DNA of 7,937 nucleotides, taken from the NCBI GenBank assembly GCA_021778975.1, contig JAJYBO010000130.1, positions 1 to 7,937 of the forward strand, written 5' to 3'. The translations under genes and the position numbers were made by a program. The DNA is from Deltaproteobacteria bacterium. Its GTDB lineage: Bacteria; Desulfobacterota; Desulfobacteria; Desulfobacterales; Desulfatirhabdiaceae. Below the pieces are notes generated by a model, which was given only the letters and a program-made list of their open reading frames with translations, was not told the origin of the DNA and ran no database searches. Shown piece by piece: positions 5,786-7,937 of this stretch (positions are counted from its first letter, which is position 1; every line of letters starts with the position of its first letter).

Positions 5786-7149
5786 CAGAACAAAATTTCC
5801 ATAGCTTCCGTTAAGGATTGAACGCCAATCAATTCTATACCCGGAATTCCGGCGGCGCGTTTGAAATTGCTGGATGGCATCACGCATCGGGTAAAGCCCA
5901 GTTTACAGGATTCGGATACCCGGGCATCCACCTGACCGACGGCCCGCACCTCTCCCGTAAGCCCGACCTCCCCCACCACAACGGTACTGTCATCAACGGG
6001 CCTGTCCAGAAAACTGGAGGCGATGGCGCATACAATTCCCAGATCCACCGCAGGTTCATCGGCGCGGACACCTCCCGCGACATTCATGAACAGATCATGC
6101 CCCATCAGATGAATCCCCGCTTTTTTTTCCGCAACCGCGGCCAGCAGTGCCACCCGATTGGAATCCAGCCCCAGTATGGTTCTGCGAGGCGTCCCCAGAC
6201 TGGTGCTGCTGGCCAGCGCCTGAATTTCGATCAGGATAGTCCGCGTGCCCTCCATGCTGGCGGTCACCACGGATCCTGGCGCATGGACAGGACGTTCGGC
6301 AAGAAAAATGGCCGATGGATTGCTGACCTCTTCAAGCCCTCTATCACGCATCTCGAACACGCCGATTTCATTGGTGGAGCCAAACCGGTTTTTGACGGCT
6401 CTCAGGATACGGAACAGATGATTCCGGTCGCCTTCGAAATACAGCACGGTATCCACCATGTGTTCCAGAAGCCTGGGGCCGGCAATGGCGCCTTCTTTGG
6501 TGACATGCCCTACCAAAAACATCGGGATACCGGTCTTTTTGGCCGCCAGCATCAGGCGCAGCGTGGCTTCCCGAACCTGGCTGACACTGCCGGGCGCGGC
6601 CGAAAGATCGCTGTTGAACATGGTCTGAATGGAATCAATCACCACCACATCGGGCTTTACGGATTCCAGCAAAGAGAGAATGACATCAATATCAATTTCG
6701 GATATGACCAGAAAATGAGACGACTGCATGGAAAGTCGTTTACCGCGCATACTGAGCTGACGAACAGATTCTTCTCCGGACACATACAGCACCCGCCGGT
6801 TCTGAATCGCAAGGCGATGCAGCACCTGAAGCATCAGTGTAGATTTACCGATGCCCGGATCCCCCCCAATCAGCGCCAGAGAACCTTTGACAAGCCCGCC
6901 GCCCAAAACCCGATCAAATTCGTTGATACCGGTCATGATGCGTTCTTCGGTATCGCAGACCACCTGATCAATGGGTATAGGCGCGGATTGCACGGATAAA
7001 AACCGGGAGGCCGCCCGCGCCGCGGCATTGGGCTGCGCCTCTTCGATCAGGCTCTCCCACGCACCGCACTCCGGGCATTTGCCCAGCCATTTCGGTGACT
7101 GATAGCCGCAGGACTGGCAGGTAAAAATCGTCTTGGTGTTTTTTTTCAC
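5785..7149 (-). CDS. radA: DNA repair protein RadA (Sms)
   Basis: RadA is a RecA-like, hexameric DnaB-type helicase that extends branches during homologous recombination and helps process recombination intermediates. From the GTG at 7149 it has 454 residues. A four-cysteine zinc finger (C11, C14, C25, C28) is followed by the Walker A GGDPGIGKST (95-104), Walker B VVVIDS (168-173), the RadA-specific KNRFGSTNEIG (253-263) and a C-terminal Lon-like domain (roughly 290-454). Lon's catalytic serine region is replaced by ADEPAVDLG, as usual in RadA. The GTG gives the typical short N-terminus VKKNTKTIFTCQSCG. The upstream in-frame ATG at 7200 lies immediately beside the hup terminator stem (7171-7197), and its extra 17 residues do not resemble RadA. 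No Shine-Dalgarno is evident before the GTG. rlmE follows with a one-base overlap. Confidence 0.94.
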   Translation of the reverse strand: MKKNTKTIFTCQSCGYQSPKWLGKCPECGAWESLIEEAQPNAAARAASRFLSVQSAPIPIDQVVCDTEERIMTGINEFDRVLGGGLVKGSLALIGGDPGIGKSTLMLQVLHRLAIQNRRVLYVSGEESVRQLSMRGKRLSMQSSHFLVISEIDIDVILSLLESVKPDVVVIDSIQTMFNSDLSAAPGSVSQVREATLRLMLAAKKTGIPMFLVGHVTKEGAIAGPRLLEHMVDTVLYFEGDRNHLFRILRAVKNRFGSTNEIGVFEMRDRGLEEVSNPSAIFLAERPVHAPGSVVTASMEGTRTILIEIQALASSTSLGTPRRTILGLDSNRVALLAAVAEKKAGIHLMGHDLFMNVAGGVRADEPAVDLGIVCAIASSFLDRPVDDSTVVVGEVGLTGEVRAVGQVDARVSESCKLGFTRCVMPSSNFKRAAGIPGIELIGVQSLTEAMEILF

Positions 7150-7161
7150 GAAAACACAACG

Positions 7162-7197
7162 GCAAAAACAGAAAGCAGGCAGAAGCCGCCTGCTTTC
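7162..7197 (-). terminator. Intrinsic terminator of hup
   Basis: A perfect ten-base stem (7171-7180 with 7188-7197) encloses a seven-base loop. Read on the minus strand it is GAAAGCAGGC-loop-GCCTGCTTTC followed by TGTTTTTG (7170-7163). It begins 26 bases after the hup stop. No T-run exists on the plus-strand side, so it works only for minus-strand transcripts. It ends about 12 bases before the radA GTG, so radA is expressed either by read-through or from a promoter I cannot place. Confidence 0.8.
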
Positions 7198-7223
7198 CAT
7201 GAGATACCGATGCCCTGATACCG

Positions 7224-7502
7224 CTATTTTCCGACAGAATCCTTGAGTGTCTTCCCGGCCTTGAAACGCACAACATCGCAGGCGTCAATCTGTATTTTTT
7301 CACCTGTCGCCGGGTTGACCCCCTGTCTGGCCTGACGATGCACTTTGGAAAACGTGCCAAAGCCGATCAGCGTCACTTTTCCGTCCTTTTCTTTAAGCGC
7401 GTCGGCAATACCATCCACAAGCGCATTCAACGCCCTGGCCGCCTGGGTTTTGGTGATATCCGCGCCCTCTGCCATCTGCTGGATCAAATCATCTTTTTTC
7501 AT
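7224..7502 (-). CDS. hup: DNA-binding protein HU family
   Basis: A histone-like nucleoid protein of 92 residues that acts as a dimer, bending DNA and supporting replication, recombination and transcription. The N-terminal helical part MKKDDLIQQMAEGADITKTQ is followed by the family signature: GFGTFS (47-52), then R56, R59, the DNA-intercalating proline region GVNPATG (61-67) and the C-terminal VVRFKAGKTLKD (77-88). AAGGA on the minus strand, about seven bases before the ATG, supports the start. It is probably monocistronic because a strong terminator follows. It could be called hupA or hupB; IHF subunits are less likely given the GKVTLIGFGTF and NPATG patterns. Confidence 0.95.
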   Translation of the reverse strand: MKKDDLIQQMAEGADITKTQAARALNALVDGIADALKEKDGKVTLIGFGTFSKVHRQARQGVNPATGEKIQIDACDVVRFKAGKTLKDSVGK

Positions 7503-7535
7503 CTTTTTTCCTTTTTGTTTGAGGTTGTTTCATGT

Positions 7536-7555
7536 ACCTTCATCTAGGATGAGGT
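7536..7555. repeat. Small palindrome at the hup transcription start region
   Basis: ACCTTCATC at 7536-7544 and GATGAGGT at 7548-7555 are complementary over eight pairs with one bulged T, around TAG. It lies directly downstream of the candidate hup -10 box, so it could be an operator or a leader hairpin. Nothing else supports either role. Confidence 0.3.
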
Positions 7556-7556
7556 T

Positions 7557-7583
7557 CATATATCAACGACGTTCTGAAATCAA
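7557..7583 (-). promoter_or_regulatory. Possible hup promoter
   Basis: On the minus strand, TTGATT (7583-7578) and TATATG (7562-7557) are separated by 15 bases. Both boxes are moderate and the spacing is short. It would leave a leader of roughly 45-50 bases before the hup ATG. It is the most promoter-like pair found upstream of hup. Confidence 0.3.
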
Positions 7584-7624
7584 TTTATCTTTTTTGATTT
7601 TCACACTAACTTGTTGTATGAATC

Positions 7625-7653
7625 TCGACAATGAAAATCTTGCCCGCTATAAA
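7625..7653 (+). promoter_or_regulatory. Sigma70-type promoter for the gene at the right edge
   Basis: TCGACA at 7625-7630 and TATAAA at 7648-7653 each match consensus at five of six positions and are separated by exactly 17 bases. The predicted start near 7660 gives a leader of about 23 bases before the ATG at 7683. A weaker pair, TTGATT (7594-7599) and TATGAA (7617-7622), also has 17-base spacing and could be a second promoter. Confidence 0.6.
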
Positions 7654-7682
7654 CCCGTTCAGTCATTTCAGAGAGTCAGGTT

Positions 7683-7937
7683 ATGATAATGTCGAAGCCT
7701 TTCATGTGGATCGCAGGAACCTGCGTTGTTGTCGCCGTCACCGTATCGGGATTCTGGTTCTATACCCGATGGGGGTATGCCCTCTCACCACTACCGCCGG
7801 GTGTGCATATTGCCGCGGAATTGCCGGAAAGTTTCACGTTCTTTGATGTTGGCGCCAATACCAGGTTCAGCCGATCTGTCCGGAGCGATCTGAACAACCG
7901 GCTGGGATCGGACGCAATTTCCTATCGGGGGCAAGAT
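7683..7937 (+). CDS. Unrecognised membrane-anchored protein, partial (3' end outside window)
   Basis: An open frame of 85 codons runs to the window edge with no stop, so the C-terminus is missing. I do not recognise the family. The first residues (MIMSKPF) precede a single hydrophobic segment at about residues 8-27, either a signal anchor or an uncleaved signal peptide. The remainder, beginning TRWGYALSPLPPG, is soluble in character and would face the periplasm. The start could be the ATG at 7683, with GAGAG at 7670-7674 upstream, or the ATG at 7689, better spaced from AGG at 7678-7680. A strong candidate promoter lies just upstream, and the gene is divergent from hup. Codon structure is consistent with a real gene; an overlapping frame at 7631-7846 is not convincing. 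Confidence 0.65.
   Translation, partial: MIMSKPFMWIAGTCVVVAVTVSGFWFYTRWGYALSPLPPGVHIAAELPESFTFFDVGANTRFSRSVRSDLNNRLGSDAISYRGQD

Noticed and set aside
5786..5887. N-terminal extension of rlmE to 5887
   Set aside because: The extra 34 codons lie inside radA and do not resemble RlmE. The ATG at 5785 gives the family's usual N-terminus.
5818..6999. A 393-codon open frame on the plus strand opposite radA
   Set aside because: It is fully antisense to a RadA with every expected motif. Its translation is rich in His, Gln, Arg and Gly, with no recognisable domain, as expected for the complement of a codon-biased gene.
7150..7200. ATG at 7200 as the radA start
   Set aside because: The added 17 residues are encoded largely by the hup terminator hairpin, and the GTG at 7149 places the zinc finger at its normal position.
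7631..7846. A 71-codon frame overlapping the right-edge gene, with a CxxC-like element
   Set aside because: It begins within the strong promoter and lacks a ribosome-binding site. It competes with a frame that has a clear membrane segment and stays open to the edge.

Overview
The window looks like an ordinary chromosomal segment of a Gram-negative bacterium. A LolA-type periplasmic lipoprotein carrier implies an outer membrane. The protein sequences, and AT-rich palindromic intergenic repeats built around GACTTTTTACGAAGCCGTC, remind me most of sulfate-reducing Desulfobacterota. That placement is an impression from pattern memory, not a search result. There are eight complete protein genes and one gene cut by the right edge. 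I see no tRNA, rRNA, CRISPR array, transposase, phage gene or defence system. No stretch longer than about 210 bases lacks a gene.

Layout. Positions 1-205 hold a palindromic repeat (32-96), a possible promoter and a second inverted repeat. They lead into a multi-pass membrane protein of the COG4705 type (206-1063, +), which is built from four internal repeats. A convergent MOFRL-family glycerate 2-kinase (1159-2526, -) follows after a GC-rich hairpin. A divergent intergenic region (2527-2674) carries a candidate promoter for a two-gene unit, lolA (2675-3370, +) then nadA (3381-4274, +), which ends at another hairpin. From there the genes run on the minus strand. In transcription order they are hup (7502-7224), radA (7149-5785), rlmE (5785-5183) and yebC (5075-4332). 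The hup gene is closed by a clear intrinsic terminator lying directly against the radA start. The radA stop overlaps the rlmE start (TGATG). A second copy of the palindromic repeat fills the rlmE-yebC gap and supplies the rlmE stop codon. Divergent from hup, a well-formed sigma70-type promoter (7625-7653) drives an unrecognised protein with an N-terminal membrane anchor, truncated at 7937.

How the genes relate. The minus-strand cluster is information processing: a nucleoid protein, a recombination helicase, a 23S rRNA methyltransferase and a ribosome-associated/regulatory YebC protein. The rest are metabolic or envelope functions without an obvious shared pathway. No new biological system is evident. 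The points most worth a second look are the two related three-arm palindromic repeats, the strict four-fold W-x9-G-x4-D repeat in the COG4705 protein, the hup terminator/radA start arrangement, and the unidentified gene at the right edge.
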